The position numbers and the translations under genes are program-made. A DNA stretch of 64,000 nt, taken from NCBI GenBank assembly GCA_012932295.1, contig JAAONU010000016.1, positions 45,911,241-45,975,240 on the forward strand, given 5' to 3'. This stretch comes from Cyclina sinensis (lineage: Eukaryota > Mollusca > Bivalvia > Venerida > Veneridae). A model generated the notes under the pieces. The model had not been told where the DNA came from. It ran no database searches and saw nothing but the letters and a program-made list of their open reading frames with translations. This document shows positions 26,055 through 38,082 of the stretch, piece after piece (positions within the stretch are counted from its first letter, which is position 1; every line of letters starts with the position of its first letter).

Positions 26055-27084
26055 AATAGATTCTTTTGTCATAATTTGTGCGTCAAGTATTAAATTGTGT
26101 TTCACTTTCCTTTAACCAACATGCTCAAGAGGCTTGCCATATTCCATTTTTTAAAGAGTTTTGTTTAGTTTAGTGTGATGTTGAATTTTGCTGAATGCAG
26201 GGTGTCTTCATTGTTTATCTAAAAGGAGCTTTAACCTTGTATTTGACATCAGTGAAACATTTATAGTCACTGTGTATAATAATTCTGAAAACCATCCTAA
26301 ACATGTATGAAATGTATCTTGAAGATTAAATTAGTATCGTTTGATAAGAAAAGTGAAACATACAATTATTTCAGAAAGACGAAAAACATGTTTTAACGTC
26401 CCGAAGGTAGCAGGCATGCTGTAAATGATATCCCCTTTGCCCTAGTTTAAGTATTTGCCGTGTTGTAGCTGGTATAAAAAAGAAATTCTCCCTAGAAAGC
26501 ATTAGATATTCTGATGAAAATGGTCTGTTGGCGTTATCATTTCACAAGTATTGTCGACAGCCTTTTTGGAGGCGACAGAAAATAGATTTTGTGAGAAATT
26601 ATAAGTGATGTACTTTTCTATAAATGCACAGGCTCGGAACTGAAAATATGGTATTTGTTGGACATGTTGTAAAAAATTTAATTACCGAGTCTGAGCTAGC
26701 AATGTTAAATTACGCACATTCGATAACACGTGCATCATTCATAAATTGTACCATGTTCTTTTATCATGTATAAAAGAATTAATTTCAACAAAGAAAAATT
26801 TCAAAATAAACTATAACAAAGACTTTGCAAGTAATATTAAATATATGTGTACTTTCAAAGGGATAACGGTTCAGTATATTTCAACAGACTTGTACTTTAC
26901 TACGTCGAATCTTATCAAGTTTTAAGGTTTAGGAAGAGGGAGGGGAAGGCAAAGCTTTGAGTCAAATTGTAGGACTATCATCACTTACACTAAATAAAGG
27001 CAAATTTTAACTGACACTTTATGTGATAGTTACCGATGTTTATACCGCGAAGAAACCTTGACACCAACATTAAAGTTCTTATTT
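26055..27084. other. AT-rich stretch without recognised features
   Basis: Nothing recognised except a purine run (GGAAGAGGGAGGGGAAGG, about 26931-26948). Confidence 0.5.
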
Positions 27085-27192
27085 TAGTATTCCTACGAAC
27101 ATGAAAGTCCGTGACAGAAAAATCAAGTGCATCTAAGAATACACAACCCAGAGCAGGATTCGAAGGCCAACTCTTTAACCACTGAGCCAAAG
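27085..27192 (-). mobile_element. tRNA-derived SINE copy, minus strand
   Basis: On the minus strand it begins with TGGCTCAGTGG (27189-27179), a match to the RNA polymerase III A box (TRGCNNAGYGG), then TTCGAATCC resembling a shortened B box, then a non-tRNA body with GTCACGGACTTTCATGTTCG. The spacing between A and B boxes is about 14 bases, too short, so the copy carries an internal deletion. The body matches 42150-42275. The local 66-codon minus frame (M-A-Q-W-L-K...S-N-P-A) is the familiar read-through of such SINEs, not a gene. The 3' end is uncertain. Confidence 0.7.
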
Positions 27193-27348
27193 AATCTATT
27201 CCCTGACGCAGTGGTCAGAGGTTGTATTTATACAATTACAGGAAGGTATGCACTAGACCGTTACAGCATGCAAATTGAAAGATACTTTGAATGGTATAAT
27301 TGTACGTAATGCATTATATTTATATTATCTTTAAATCTTCTTACTTAC

Positions 27349-27610
27349 CCATGATCAAGTGCTGCTGAGTATGTTCCAAAATAAATCACAAAACGTTTAG
27401 TTGTTTTTGTGTGTGTGTGCAAAAATGCCTTGATGTCAAAACACAAGCTTAGAAATTCCTATACAGATGGTAAATTCAGCTGCCGAACAACCTCCTTAGA
27501 AGGCAAAACTTTCGATAATAAATTTCTGTATTACGCTAACAGTTGCGTGCACGAAAACCAATACAGCTTGTGAAAATATTTCTGTTGCATTAAGGGCGAG
27601 ATTAGACTAT
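27349..27610 (-). other. Exon-like block with splice donor, unit C copy
   Basis: Minus-strand donor-like end ATGG|GTAAGTAAG (last exon base 27349). Upstream sequence aligns with 41618-41880, including the shared minus-strand stretch TTTTGTGATTT and an ACTGTTAGCG-like run. Frames are not preserved between copies. Confidence 0.3.
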
Positions 27611-29520
27611 ATTATTTCAAGTTACGAGTGCAATGGTACAAGGACTTAGAGAAGTGCGTTGTTTAACAAGTTTTGTCAAACACTACTCTATGCAGTATTA
27701 TCTGTTGATTACAGTTTAGGTTGATGTAATTGCAGTTAGTTTAGAAGAGACATTCTTTGTAGAAATAACCAAATATTTGACCCAAGTCACATAAGAACTG
27801 TCTAACATTATACTGGTCTCGTGCTATTTTGTATTATTTGTTAAACGTGGAGGCCCAGTCAGATTATTACTGATTTTAAACACTTTCTTTACGGTTAGTA
27901 TAGATGGTAATCTTGTTTTAAATTGTGAAGTCTCCATAAAAACCGCATTTTAACCTGAAATGTATCGTTTTTTACATGCATACATACATTTAGTACTTAT
28001 GGTCTGATTAATTTAAAATCTTGCCATAAATAACGTAAATGACACATTCCGTATGATATCCATGTCTTCCTCGTAGATAAATGACATAGTAAGTCCCATA
28101 ACTATTTGACGTCCTAATATTCCTTGATTTAACGTATCCTCTAAATCTTCAAAACACGTTTATTTCAACTATATGAAAAATTGAAAGTGAAGTAGATTTC
28201 TTTTAACCAGGTATTTGCCTACTGCAAATGAAATTAACAGGAACCGACTGCGAATTGTTTTGAAATGAGATCTGAATACACGAGAAAACGTAATCCGTCT
28301 TATTTCATCCGACGATCATAAGTTTTTTGTTGCCATTCAGCAGGTAAATTTGTATTATATTTATAGACCAGCAGCTCATAATTACATCGTTTAAATACAC
28401 TAAAAGTACAGAAAGGCATTATCGTTACAAGTAAATGAACGTTTCTTCAACATTTGTCATCTGTTGTAGGCACTAAAGATAGTATGCTTGTCAAAATTAA
28501 TGCACAGAGTAAAACTACGTAGGTGGCTCTTAAATTGTATAAACAAATCCCTACGTTTGACTTTGATAGTCGATCTTGTCACCCTTTCTAATATTAAATG
28601 AAATGTTTCTAAAAGAAACAACTGTATTCTCATAGAGATGTTTTACATAGCTTGGACTATTTTTTATTGAATTGAACTTTGCAATTTGAATCATTTGCGG
28701 CTTATTTATGAAATCACTTTTCATTTGAGACATTTGATCTATGATCGTACAAGTGATATATAAACCTTTAGTAAATGTATCACCAATAAAAAACCTTCAC
28801 ATAGAAAAAGGGAAGAGACAACTTTTATTACAGGTGCATTGAAACATTGGAATATGTTCTCCTCTACATAAAAGTTTGCTTAGGTTGTAAAACAGTGTGC
28901 GTTAAAGGTTACCTTCCATAAAATTCACCCTTACACAAGAACTTTATTCTTAGAACCGCGACAGATAAATATTGAATGACTTTTCCACATTTTATTGGAC
29001 GTAAATTAAATAGACCTATTTGCAGTAGCATTTAACCTTTCCAATATTCCCTCGCTATCTTTTGATATTTAATCTGCTGAAAAGTACCTAATTTCATTAA
29101 AGGAGGATCAAGATTCTCAGCTTTGTCAGCAATGATTTACCATAAAATGATCGTAAATATGTCTGAAATTTAAAGGTTCAAATTATCATTGCTTAATGTA
29201 AGTTTATACGTGCTAGGTTATGTTGTTTCCGACTATTATACTTGGCCAATTTGCACATCACTTATTGAATGTCATCGTTCCGTATGCGAACATTTCAATT
29301 CTATTCTGACCTTTCGTAATGTTTAAAAGACCGAATAGTTTTCTCGCTTCGAATGTTTTTGTTTTTTTTTAAAGAAAATTTGTGGTGCTGATTTTACCAT
29401 AGTATACACTGGAATGGCTGGAGTTGTTTTAGATGTTCCCTCACTATGTACTATGGTCGGTGTAAAATTATAGCCAGCTGTGCATCCTTTGTAATAAGAA
29501 AACTAATTTATAGTCGATGA

Positions 29521-29670
29521 TTTGTATGTATTTGTATGTATTTGTATGTAATTGTATGTATTTGTATGTAATTGTATGTATTTGTATGTAATTGTATGAA
29601 TTTGTATGTATTTGTTTGTAATTGTATGTATTTGTATGTAATTGTATGTATTTGTATGTATTTGTATGTA
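29521..29670 (+). repeat. Minisatellite, 10-bp unit
   Basis: Fifteen 10-bp units alternating TTTGTATGTA and ATTGTATGTA, giving a partial 20-bp higher-order pattern, with two single-base variants. The 60-codon minus frame here is a repeat artefact. No matching array was found at the sister positions in C2 or D. Confidence 0.97.
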
Positions 29671-30457
29671 AGGAATGATTATCACCTTTTATCTTAGAGA
29701 CGATATAATTGAAAAGGTCAGTGCTAATTATTTACAAATTCGTATTCTATAATTTGCATTTGTCATATATCGAAAATTATTTCAGAGATTTCATTTATAT
29801 CCATTTCCATAAGTTATCACCGGTGAAACATACCTTACATTACCTTTCCGTATTTCTTTTTTTCAGCCTACTGAACAAACTGAAATAATCATAAGTTCTG
29901 AAATTTCATTTTCAGCTTAAGACAGGCACTTATTAAGTATTTTTCTATACGTTTTCATATTCATTTACGTACGAGTATATGCTAAAATATTTGAAATATA
30001 TTACATTGTCACTAATATACGCCATGTATTTGCAAGTGATATTCATAAGACAAATAAAAAGTGTGCAAGAAATTTGGATGAATTTCAAAACACTTCAAAG
30101 ATTCCATGTTTCAGCTGCTGTGCTGTATATATAGAAGAAGGGAAATAGGAACAGAACTGTAAGACAAAATGTTTCCATATTTTAAAATTCAAAAATAAAA
30201 GACATGGAAAAAAAATTGTGTATAGAAAGATTGATAAAGACCACGATAAATATTACCATAAGATTTCCATAGAATGCAAAGTTTTTAACAATAAACATAT
30301 TTTTGAATGATTAGTATGATCCAAGAAAACCGATATCATTTGTAAGTCCGTGATATATATTTGGCGAGCGGCCTTTTGCGAAATGCACTGCCAGAATTTA
30401 AAAGTGATGTACGACTATTTGTGTTAGAAACAAAATCTTAGTAAATTATATAAATTA

Positions 30458-31307
30458 CTGTATTCCTAGAAATGTTCGCGGATACAAATTTTCGCGTTTT
30501 TTTGATCAACGACATTTTCGCGGAGACAAACTTTCGCGCACTCATAACGACCGCGAACTCCGCAAATATTAAGTCGCTACGGTAAAAATACATAATTGTA
30601 CTTTCAAGTCCCCGATTTACTTTCACTCAACAACTCGTTATTTAATGTCTAATCTCATGGACACTTTGTGAACACTTCTTACTTATATCTACCTTTTCAC
30701 GAAAGGATTAAGCCATACCGATTTACAAATTTCCGAGCTATTTATTCTCATTTGAAATCATAACAGACTTGGTTGCAAAAATGTCGATACGTAAATTCTT
30801 TACACCTGAAAAATCAAAGAATATTATTAAATGGTAACTGTAAATAAAAATGACTGTCTAAAAACAATAAGTGTAATGCAAACTGTGTATAACGGTTTTG
30901 TGTTGTAACAAATTAATCCCCTGTGTTACCCCCGTGTTAACCAATATGCATATAACAGTCGACGTTTATTTGTAAATTATCAGTTTACCGTTTGCTTTTT
31001 ATAGTTTGTACCTCGGTGTAAATATTGAATACTGGGTAAAAAAATATAACCTAAATAGAGGGAAAATAAAAAGAAATGGACTGAATTATTATTTTATCAG
31101 ACTTGTGAATGCGTGTATGTATTTGTGTAAATTCGGATTTATGGATACAAGTTCACTGACTGGCAATAGATTTCAAGTTAAGAAAAAGCTAGAAATGTTC
31201 GCGTTTTTGTTAGAAGTGACATTTTCGCGGCCGAAAAAAATCGCGGATCAATGCTTGACGCGAAAAACGCTAACTTAAAAAGCGCAAAATCTTTTCTAGG
31301 AATACAG
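30458..31307. mobile_element. TA-flanked MITE with TTCGCG-rich ends
   Basis: Terminal inverted repeats CTGTATTCCTAGAAA (30458) and TTTCTAGGAATACAG (ending 31307), with TA on both sides (30456-30457, 31308-31309). Both ends carry clusters of TTCGCG / CGCGAA (30475-30560 and 31195-31270). The middle (about 30600-31185) is AT-rich and has no transposase. TA duplication suggests mobilisation by a Tc1/mariner-type or related transposase, which is inference. Confidence 0.9.
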
Positions 31308-31509
31308 TAGCAAATTCTGTCCTTGAAGTGAAATTGGGTCTCGTCTTTGTTAAAGATATATAAACAAATCCTAGAATCACAATGAATATCGAGTTTCAAA
31401 TAGAAGAAGAATTTTTGAAACTGCAAACTTCTGAGAGAAACGGTAACTCACATCATTTTATTCAGAGTACTAAGCAAACGTCAAAAGCAGTATTATATTT
31501 TCTAATTAA

Positions 31510-32640
31510 AGTTTTGTAGGTGCCTGCTAACCAAATATCTAAACTATCACTCAATAAATAAAGGCTCTAAGACTCTATGACGGAAGGTAGAAAAATATAT
31601 TATTAACTGTGGTGACCTTTTCCTTGACCCAATGACCTCAAATCATGCCTTAGGTTAGAGGTCCATACAAAGAAACTACATACCAAATATCAAAGATATT
31701 GGTCTATAAATGAAGGCTCTATGAGGTAAAATTGATATATCTATTCTTAACCTTGGTGAGCTTGACCCATATTTAATGCAAGAGGTTCAAGCAAGTTGTC
31801 TATATATCAAATATTTAAAATATCAATAAATAAATAAAACCTTTATGACAAAAAGTAGAAAAATCTATGTTTAGCCTTAGTGACCTTGACCTTGACTGTG
31901 TGACCTCAAACTTCACCTAAGAGTAGAGATTACCTACATACAAAATATCTTAGATATCGATCGATAAATGAAGATCCTAAGGAGAAAATTACAAAAATCT
32001 ATTTTTAGCCTTGGTGACCCTGACTAGGCTTTCTGGTTTCATAGAAGATATTCTGAGTTTTCCCTTTATAAGCCTTAATTCAATCAAGTGACCCCTCGGG
32101 CGGAGCCATTTATGATCCCAGGGGCATATATTAAGGAACATGAATGCAAGGACATTATTTGAACAATCTTGGCGGAGGTCTACAAGGCAGTGCTTTGTGC
32201 AAATTTTTAAAACTAAGGGCGTTGCGGTTTCAGAGAAGAAGAATCCTGTGTTTTTTTCCCTAAACATTTCTACGTAAAATATGAGACCCCAAGGGCATGT
32301 CCAATTTTGACTCCAGCAAACATAATTTGAGCAACTTTGGTAGAGGACCTCTAGATAATTCACCATGAAAAATATCCAAGCTCTAGGTCTTGTGGTTTCA
32401 GACGAGAATATTTTAAAGAGTTTTCTTTAGGCTGCCATGGCATCCAGAGCTCTGCACGGAATGGATATATTTGAACAACTTTAATAAAGCTTCATATAAG
32501 GAACATTCCTGCTAAGTTTCATCATTATTGGCCCAGTGGATTAAGAGATGATGTCGTTTGAAGGAGACTGTGAACGGACGTACGACGTACTACGTCCTAA
32601 TATCTCATCTGCCTTCTGTGCCAGGTGAATTAAAAAAAAA
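31510..32640 (+). mobile_element. Modular element, GCTCACCT family, 5'-truncated copy
   Basis: Matches the body of 38083-40246 from GTGCCTGCTAACCAAATAT onwards: AATAAATAAAGGCTCTA, TAGAGGTCCATACAAAG, GACCCCTCGGGCGG, and a right end ending GCCAGGTGAATTAAAAAAA. The GGGCCATGATGGCCC left end is absent. It contains TGACCTTGACCTTGAC (31881). The 125-codon minus frame (31989-32366) runs through repeat sequence and is not a gene. Confidence 0.8.
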
Positions 32641-34157
32641 CACAGCTAAATTTCAAAATAAATTTGTTTAACCCGGACAAATGTTATCGAGAAAATTTTC
32701 GAAGTGTAATTATATAAGATTTGGGCACACTTTGATGAGGCCTGTTTCAAACTCGAACATTAGATACAAAAAAGACCTTGGGCTAAATAGTTAACTTGAA
32801 TGAACATTAAATATGTTTCAGGTTTTACATAGTGATGGCATAAGAAAACCCTTTAGCTTTTGTAGAGTACATAAGTACATAACTTAGGTCAGATTTTACC
32901 TGATACAAAGGAAGTCCCATCACCCATTTGACATCCTCATTCATCTTGATTTCAATTATTCTCTATTTCAATAATATGAAACAGTTACATAAACATAAGG
33001 TATGTGTAAAATAATACGAAAATAATATGCTTTTCTTGTCTGTTCCACTGATGCACATCTAATTAGCAGGAATCGTCTGCAATATCATTCACAGTGAGAG
33101 CTGATCAAAAGAGAAAACCAATCCGTTCAATAAATTCATTAAGCTAATGATTATACTTATGATTACAAGCACTCCCACCAGTAAGAAAGTAAATGTGTTT
33201 AACATTTATAAATCAGCAGGCCATAAATACATCATATAATCATTCTGAAATTACACGGAGAACAGTTATTTGCACTAAATGACGTCTGTGCGTTACCTGC
33301 CGTCTGTTGCTAGTATTTACAGATATTATGATTGTCAAAACAAAGAGATGTATAAATTATTTTTCGTACAAATCAGATCTGCTTCGCCTACGTTTAAAAG
33401 TAAATGTACAAAAAAACTGTCAGATGTTGAATACTTAACGTGAAAACAAATAAATGCAGATTTAACACTGGAATGTATTTGCTCAGGCAATAAAGCAAAG
33501 AAATTTAATGGTTACCTTCTCTTAAACTCATCCTTACACACAGAGTTAATTCCTGAAACAACGACAGTTAAAATGTTAAATTACTCTCTGAGATAATTGG
33601 GTGTAAATAGAATTGTCTTATTTGCAGCAGTTTATCAATACTCTCGCGCAACTTTAGCTATTTAAACTGCTGAAAAGTACTTAATTCATTTCAAGAGAAC
33701 ATAAAGATTGCCTACTTACTCAATAGTGGTTCACCACAAATGATCACAAGTAAATGTTACATGTCAGAGCGTAGTTTATGAATGTTCTGAGATTCCAGTT
33801 ATATGTGGAAATGAAATGCCTAAATAAATACCACGCTTACTCAGTTTTCTTTTATTTTCCATTTCCATTTTGTGCTCGCCCCATTTTTTGTCGAATCAGT
33901 GACAATGATTGTTTGGTTTCAGTTCTTTTGAATATAAACCGACTTTCTAATGTTCTTACCTTTGAAGAGCGTACAAGTACACACTGCGCATGTTCAGTGA
34001 CCGTGAGGTATACACCTATTAATATTTCTTATATTACGGGTCTTTTGACTAACACACTGTCCAAATATTGAAACAAAAGTAGCGTGACGTAATGTGTTAC
34101 CTGTCTTCTTTGATATTGTTATTTATATATGAGGAGAAATGGGTGCAACCTTAAGTC

Positions 34158-34249
34158 GGTTAGAGTAATATTTGGGGTTCTTCGTAAATAAAAAAATGCT
34201 ACTTTTTAGCTTTCTTATTTATGAAGAACACCCAATATGTACTCTAACC
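34158..34249. repeat. Near-perfect hairpin with 34-base arms
   Basis: The left arm (34158-34191) begins GGTTAGAGTAATATTTGGGG; the right arm (about 34215-34249) ends ACTCTAACC and pairs with it with few mismatches. The loop is about 24 bases. The size is that of a microRNA precursor or a very small foldback element; sequence alone does not decide. Confidence 0.8.
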
Positions 34250-34345
34250 AGTATGTTGATGCGAATGTGCAATCAAAGAAAAGAATCTTCAGGCTGAGCT
34301 CAGTCACTGACATTGGAAATATAAACCACATTTAGGTGACGACAG

Positions 34346-34440
34346 TATGCAATTACTTCCAAAGTAAGGTTTATTAACCTTAGCTCGTGTGTTGATTTAA
34401 CTATGCAATTACATCCAAAGTTGGGTTTATTAACCTTATT
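34346..34440 (+). repeat. 56-bp period direct duplication
   Basis: TATGCAATTAC.TCCAAAGT..GGTTTATTAACCTTA occurs at 34346 and 34402. GGTTTATTAACCTTA contains the inverted repeat GGTT..AACC. Confidence 0.85.
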
Positions 34441-35515
34441 TTAACACATGTTCCGAAAGCCCAAACAATCTAACTTGTATTAAGATGTTTAAGACCGTAT
34501 TATCAGTCGGAGTTATTTATGTTTCATGGTTATGAATTTCTCTGACGAATGCTTGCGATTGCAGTAAAGTTAATGAAATTTGCCTAGCAGAAAACAAGAA
34601 AAATCCAGAATATGGAGAACACACTCTGCTTTCACGTGTGAAATGTATGAATTTTTAAAATATGAATCTGATTCCAAATACTTTGTTTATTTATGCAGTG
34701 TTGGCTTCGGTTGTAAATACTAAATGAAACATTAAAAAGTCTTAGTTGTGCAAGTATCAAGAAAAATGATCCAGTTTTGAGTTCCATCAATTCGAAATTT
34801 TCAGCACATTTTTATAACTATTACACGTAGTAAAAAGGCAAACAAATTTAAAGAATATATCCATGGAAAAACAGACATTTGGAAGAAGCTTTCTTGCATC
34901 GATATTACTCATATTTTTGAACTCGTATTATAAGCCTGTGTTCTAAATATGCTGCTCAGTAAAACACTGGAGAGCACTAGCATTATATTGACGATGTTTG
35001 TCAGTACTATTTGTTGTAACTGTAAAATTGTTATTCATTATTCATATACAAGACATTTTGTTTCAAAGTGTTCGTAAATACTTTCATTTTTTAAATAAAC
35101 TAAATGATATTGTTTCAACATGTTTTTTTTTCAGTAAAACATATGTTAGGGAGTCCTGATATTTAGAAAAAAGATAGTTTTAGCAGAAAAATGTAATGTT
35201 TTTGTTTATTAATTTCTTTGCGGCAAAAATACTTATATCATTTTAATATAATTCCATTTCAATAACAAGTTAAATCTGTGTTACCCAGAAGACATCGTTA
35301 CTGTACATCTAATAAACGCTCATGTGTGTGCGTTCAGTAAGCACACATAACCAATACATTTATAGTCGAAATTCTTCTGTTTACGTCTTCAGTTATATAA
35401 AATTCCATTACAGTAACTACAATTTATCATGTATTAGCCTTGGACGGCTAACTGAAAAACTCTCAAATGATTATTATTTCTACATTAAAAAATTATTCTT
35501 TTTTAACAGTTATAT

Positions 35516-36266
35516 ACGGTGGCACAGAGGTGACATGCACAACTTTTTTTTTAAATTGCACTTCTCTTTTTTTTATCTCGTTCCCACGAGATACTAACTC
35601 TAGGGAACGACTTAGTATCTCGTTCCCACGAGTTACTAAGTCGTGGAAACGAGATAAAAAAAAGAGAAGTGCAAATCTGAAAAAAAGAATCGCATTTGAA
35701 AAAAAAAGGTTGCGCAGTAAAAAAAAGAATCGTGTTGTAAAAAAAAGAACAGCGAATGTAAGCTATGTCGAGAGAACGACTTACTAACTCGTGGGAACGA
35801 GTTAGCTATGTCGTGGGAACGACTTAATATCTCGTTCCTACGAGATACTAAGTCGTTCCTTCGAGTTAGTATCTCGTGGGTACGAGATAAAAAAAAGACA
35901 AGTGCAATTAAAAAAAAAATGTATTGCTTTGGAAAAAAAAGTGTTGCACAATATATTGCTTTCTCGTTCCCACGACATAGCTAACTCGTTCCCACGAGTT
36001 AGTAAGTCGTTCTATCGACATAGCTTACATTCGCTGTTCTTTTTTTTACAACACGATTCTTTTTTTTACTGCGCAACTCTTTTTTTCAAATGCGATTCTT
36101 TTTTCAAATTTGCACTTCTCTTTTTTTATCTCGTTCCCACGACTTAGTAACTCGTGGGAACGAGATACTAAGTCGTTCCCTCGAGTTAGTATCTCGTGGG
36201 AACGAGATAAAAAAAAGAGAAGTGCAATTAAAAAAAAAGTTGTGCATGTCACCTCTGTGCCACCGT
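35516..36266. mobile_element. Foldback transposon with 8-bp target duplication
   Basis: A 751-bp element with long inverted arms: ACGGTGGCACAGAGGTGACA at the left end and its reverse complement at the right end (36247-36266). The flanks are a perfect 8-bp duplication AGTTATAT (35508-35515, 36267-36274). The arms continue inward almost to the centre and are built from short modules: CTCGTTCCCACGAG and ACTAAGTCGT-type palindromes separated by A- or T-runs with TTGCACTTCTC and TTCAAATGCGATTC. No transposase. An 8-bp duplication fits hAT-like mobilisation, but the ends do not decide the superfamily. The frames of 79-118 codons across it are artefacts of the inverted modules. Confidence 0.93.
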
Positions 36267-37138
36267 AGTTATATGAATGAATCAAACTGTTGTGTCTTCA
36301 AGCAGCTCGTTCACAGTTGGTCATTGACTATAAATTTGATTTATAAAGTAATGCTCGAGAAGTTTTGTAAACAAGGGATGAAATTCTTTAAGAGAAATCA
36401 GAGGTGCGGGTGGAAAAAATGTGTTTACTTTGTATGGAGTTTTTGATTGCCATATTTAGAAAACAAGATTCAGTTATCAGAGACAATAAGACTTACATTG
36501 TCTCAGCTTAAATCAAGAAAAACTGTTTGAAGGAAGTGACCTTCAGATTCATTCTTGTGAATTGACATACTTTTTGTTTGTTATATAGTGGTTCAGAACT
36601 TTTAATAGCCATGAAACGAATGCCTCTGTTAAGATTGGTGAAGACGCAATGTTGCGGAACATTTTACGTAGTACAGCAAGCACCTGCTTCGGGGATACCG
36701 TATTCTATAACCGGAATCTTCCAAAGTAGGTGATTACGAAAAATGCGTTTTCCCGTGCAATGTGACCTATGCGAGCCGATTTTTTTCCAGAAAACAAAAA
36801 CTTCACAAACAGTAAACTTTTTTTAAAAATTCTACCGGTCAACTGCGCACGAGCTGCTTTAACTTAAACGCTGTCTATTTAAAAAAAGGAATGTCCAATC
36901 ATTCCCAATTAAAATGCAGAAATTCGCATTTTTACCAAGTGAAAATGTTATCAAATTTTCACATTTTAGACTCATGTCAAGCAAAAAGAAGAACAAACAA
37001 TGTCAAAAACTTGTCAGAAGATGTATTTATGAAATCATTTTTTAAAAGAATGACACGAATTGATTGCAGAATAATACAAATTAAATATTGATATGATATA
37101 AATATTCAATAAATTAATAATCAATTAAGTATTGAAAG

Positions 37139-37207
37139 GTTAAGCTGGCTTAACAATACAAATGGAATATATAAAACAAGACATTGGAAAAGTTAAGCCG
37201 GCTTAAC
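37139..37207. repeat. Duplicated 16-bp palindrome
   Basis: GTTAAGCCGGCTTAAC (37192-37207) is a perfect palindrome; GTTAAGCTGGCTTAAC (37139-37154) differs by one base. They lie 53 bp apart with similar flanks (ATTGAAA / ATTGGAAAA before, AACAA after), so this is a two-copy tandem duplication of a palindromic site. Confidence 0.85.
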
Positions 37208-37254
37208 AAATTATAATTCTAGCAAGTGAACTGAAAGTAGACTTTTCTAAGTTG

Positions 37255-37607
37255 ATTACTAGAAATATTTGAAATATTGTTTTTGAGGTTAGTAGGTCAA
37301 AAGTCAAGATGATCTTGCATATGAAAAACAGTTTCGCCCAATAACTAGAATATCATTTGACGACTTCATTGGATTATTGCCTTTATTGAAAAGAGATCTG
37401 TGTCTAAGATCAAGGTCAAAATGACCTTGAATTCGAAATTTGTTTTCGCTCAATAACTTGAGTTTCTTGTGACCCACATCCTTCAAACTTTATAAGATGG
37501 TTCCCATTGTTAAGCAGATGATTCCTTTTGTTTTTGAGGGAATTTGGTCAAATGTCTACTTCAGCTGAAGCAGCCGAGCATTGGCACCCGCAGGTGAAAT
37601 GCAATAA
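37255..37607 (+). repeat. Fragment of an AGGTCA-containing modular repeat
   Basis: Two to three imperfect units of about 125 bp with CAATAACT(A/T)GA(A/G)T and GATCAAGGTCAAAATGACCTTG (about 37409-37430). Element ends are not identified. Confidence 0.6.
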
Positions 37608-38082
37608 TACAGTTTGGTAAATTGTTGCCGTATTTCTCACTGTAAGTAACACTTGTGGCGAAGTTCCAATACAAACCATGAAAAGAGTTAAAATAAGATT
37701 TTCATCGAAGGCGAGTCCTTTTGGTACTAAAAATAGTTTTGCATATAAAGAGAAAAAATGACTCTAAGCTGTCGATTGTTCAAATAACGGCGCATCATCA
37801 ATTACCTCAAAGACGTATGTTACCATTAGTTCCATCAGAGAGATAATCTGACATAAGAGTTTGAACTGTTGCCATCTGAGCATGTATCGCTGGTAATAGA
37901 AACGTCTTGTGTTAAATGGTTTCAGAAACAGAATTGTTTAAAAATAAAAAAATAGAAATGACGCTTACATTCCCCAAAGTTTTGTAATGTGAAAAGAACA
38001 TTGCAGGTTTCTAGAATCTACGATTCCTAAAGCTAAAAGGCATAGGTTATTAAACTCATTTCTTGTATTACAAAAAAAGTTA

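Larger units (their letters stand above)
27320..30400 (+). repeat. Segmental duplication unit C
   Basis: Shares ordered landmarks with units C2 and D: the ACTTACCCAT block (27343; D 41612), CATAATTACATCGT.TAAATACACTAAA (about 28377; C2 33221, D 44174), GGTTACCTTC (about 28908; C2 33510, D about 45385), CTGCTGAAAAGTAC (about 29078; C2 33669, D 45499) and an end segment near 30235-30400 resembling 46140-46310. Similarity is patchy and low, so this is older than the A/B split or evolves faster. No gene is visible. Confidence 0.7.
32800..35500 (+). repeat. Segmental duplication unit C2
   Basis: Carries the same ordered landmarks as C and D: AAATAC.TCA near 33221, a single GTCTGTGCGTTACCTGCC (33277-33300), GGTTACCTTCTCTTAAACTC (33510), CTGCTGAAAAGTACTTAATT (33669). 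It contains the hairpin at 34158 and the direct repeat at 34346. The 97-codon frame 33778-34071 is unrecognised and has no counterpart in C or D. Confidence 0.65.
36275..38082. other. Mostly unique sequence
   Basis: Contains the paired palindromes at 37139 and 37192 and a modular-repeat fragment at 37255-37607. No gene is recognised; 36275-37100 and 37610-38082 show nothing else. Confidence 0.5.

Noticed and set aside
27085..27192. A functional tRNA gene on the minus strand
   Set aside because: The A box fits, but the A-B spacing is too short for a tRNA fold, no acceptor stem is seen, and a related copy lies at 42150.
29503..29685. 60-codon minus frame with Tyr-Ile-Gln-Ile-His-Thr repeats
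   Set aside because: Translation of a 10-bp minisatellite.
31989..32366. 125-codon minus frame
   Set aside because: Runs antisense through a modular repeat; other copies of the repeat do not keep it.
35467..36446. Five open frames of 79-118 codons on both strands
   Set aside because: Products of the foldback element's mirrored modules; similar peptides on both strands reflect the inverted repeat.
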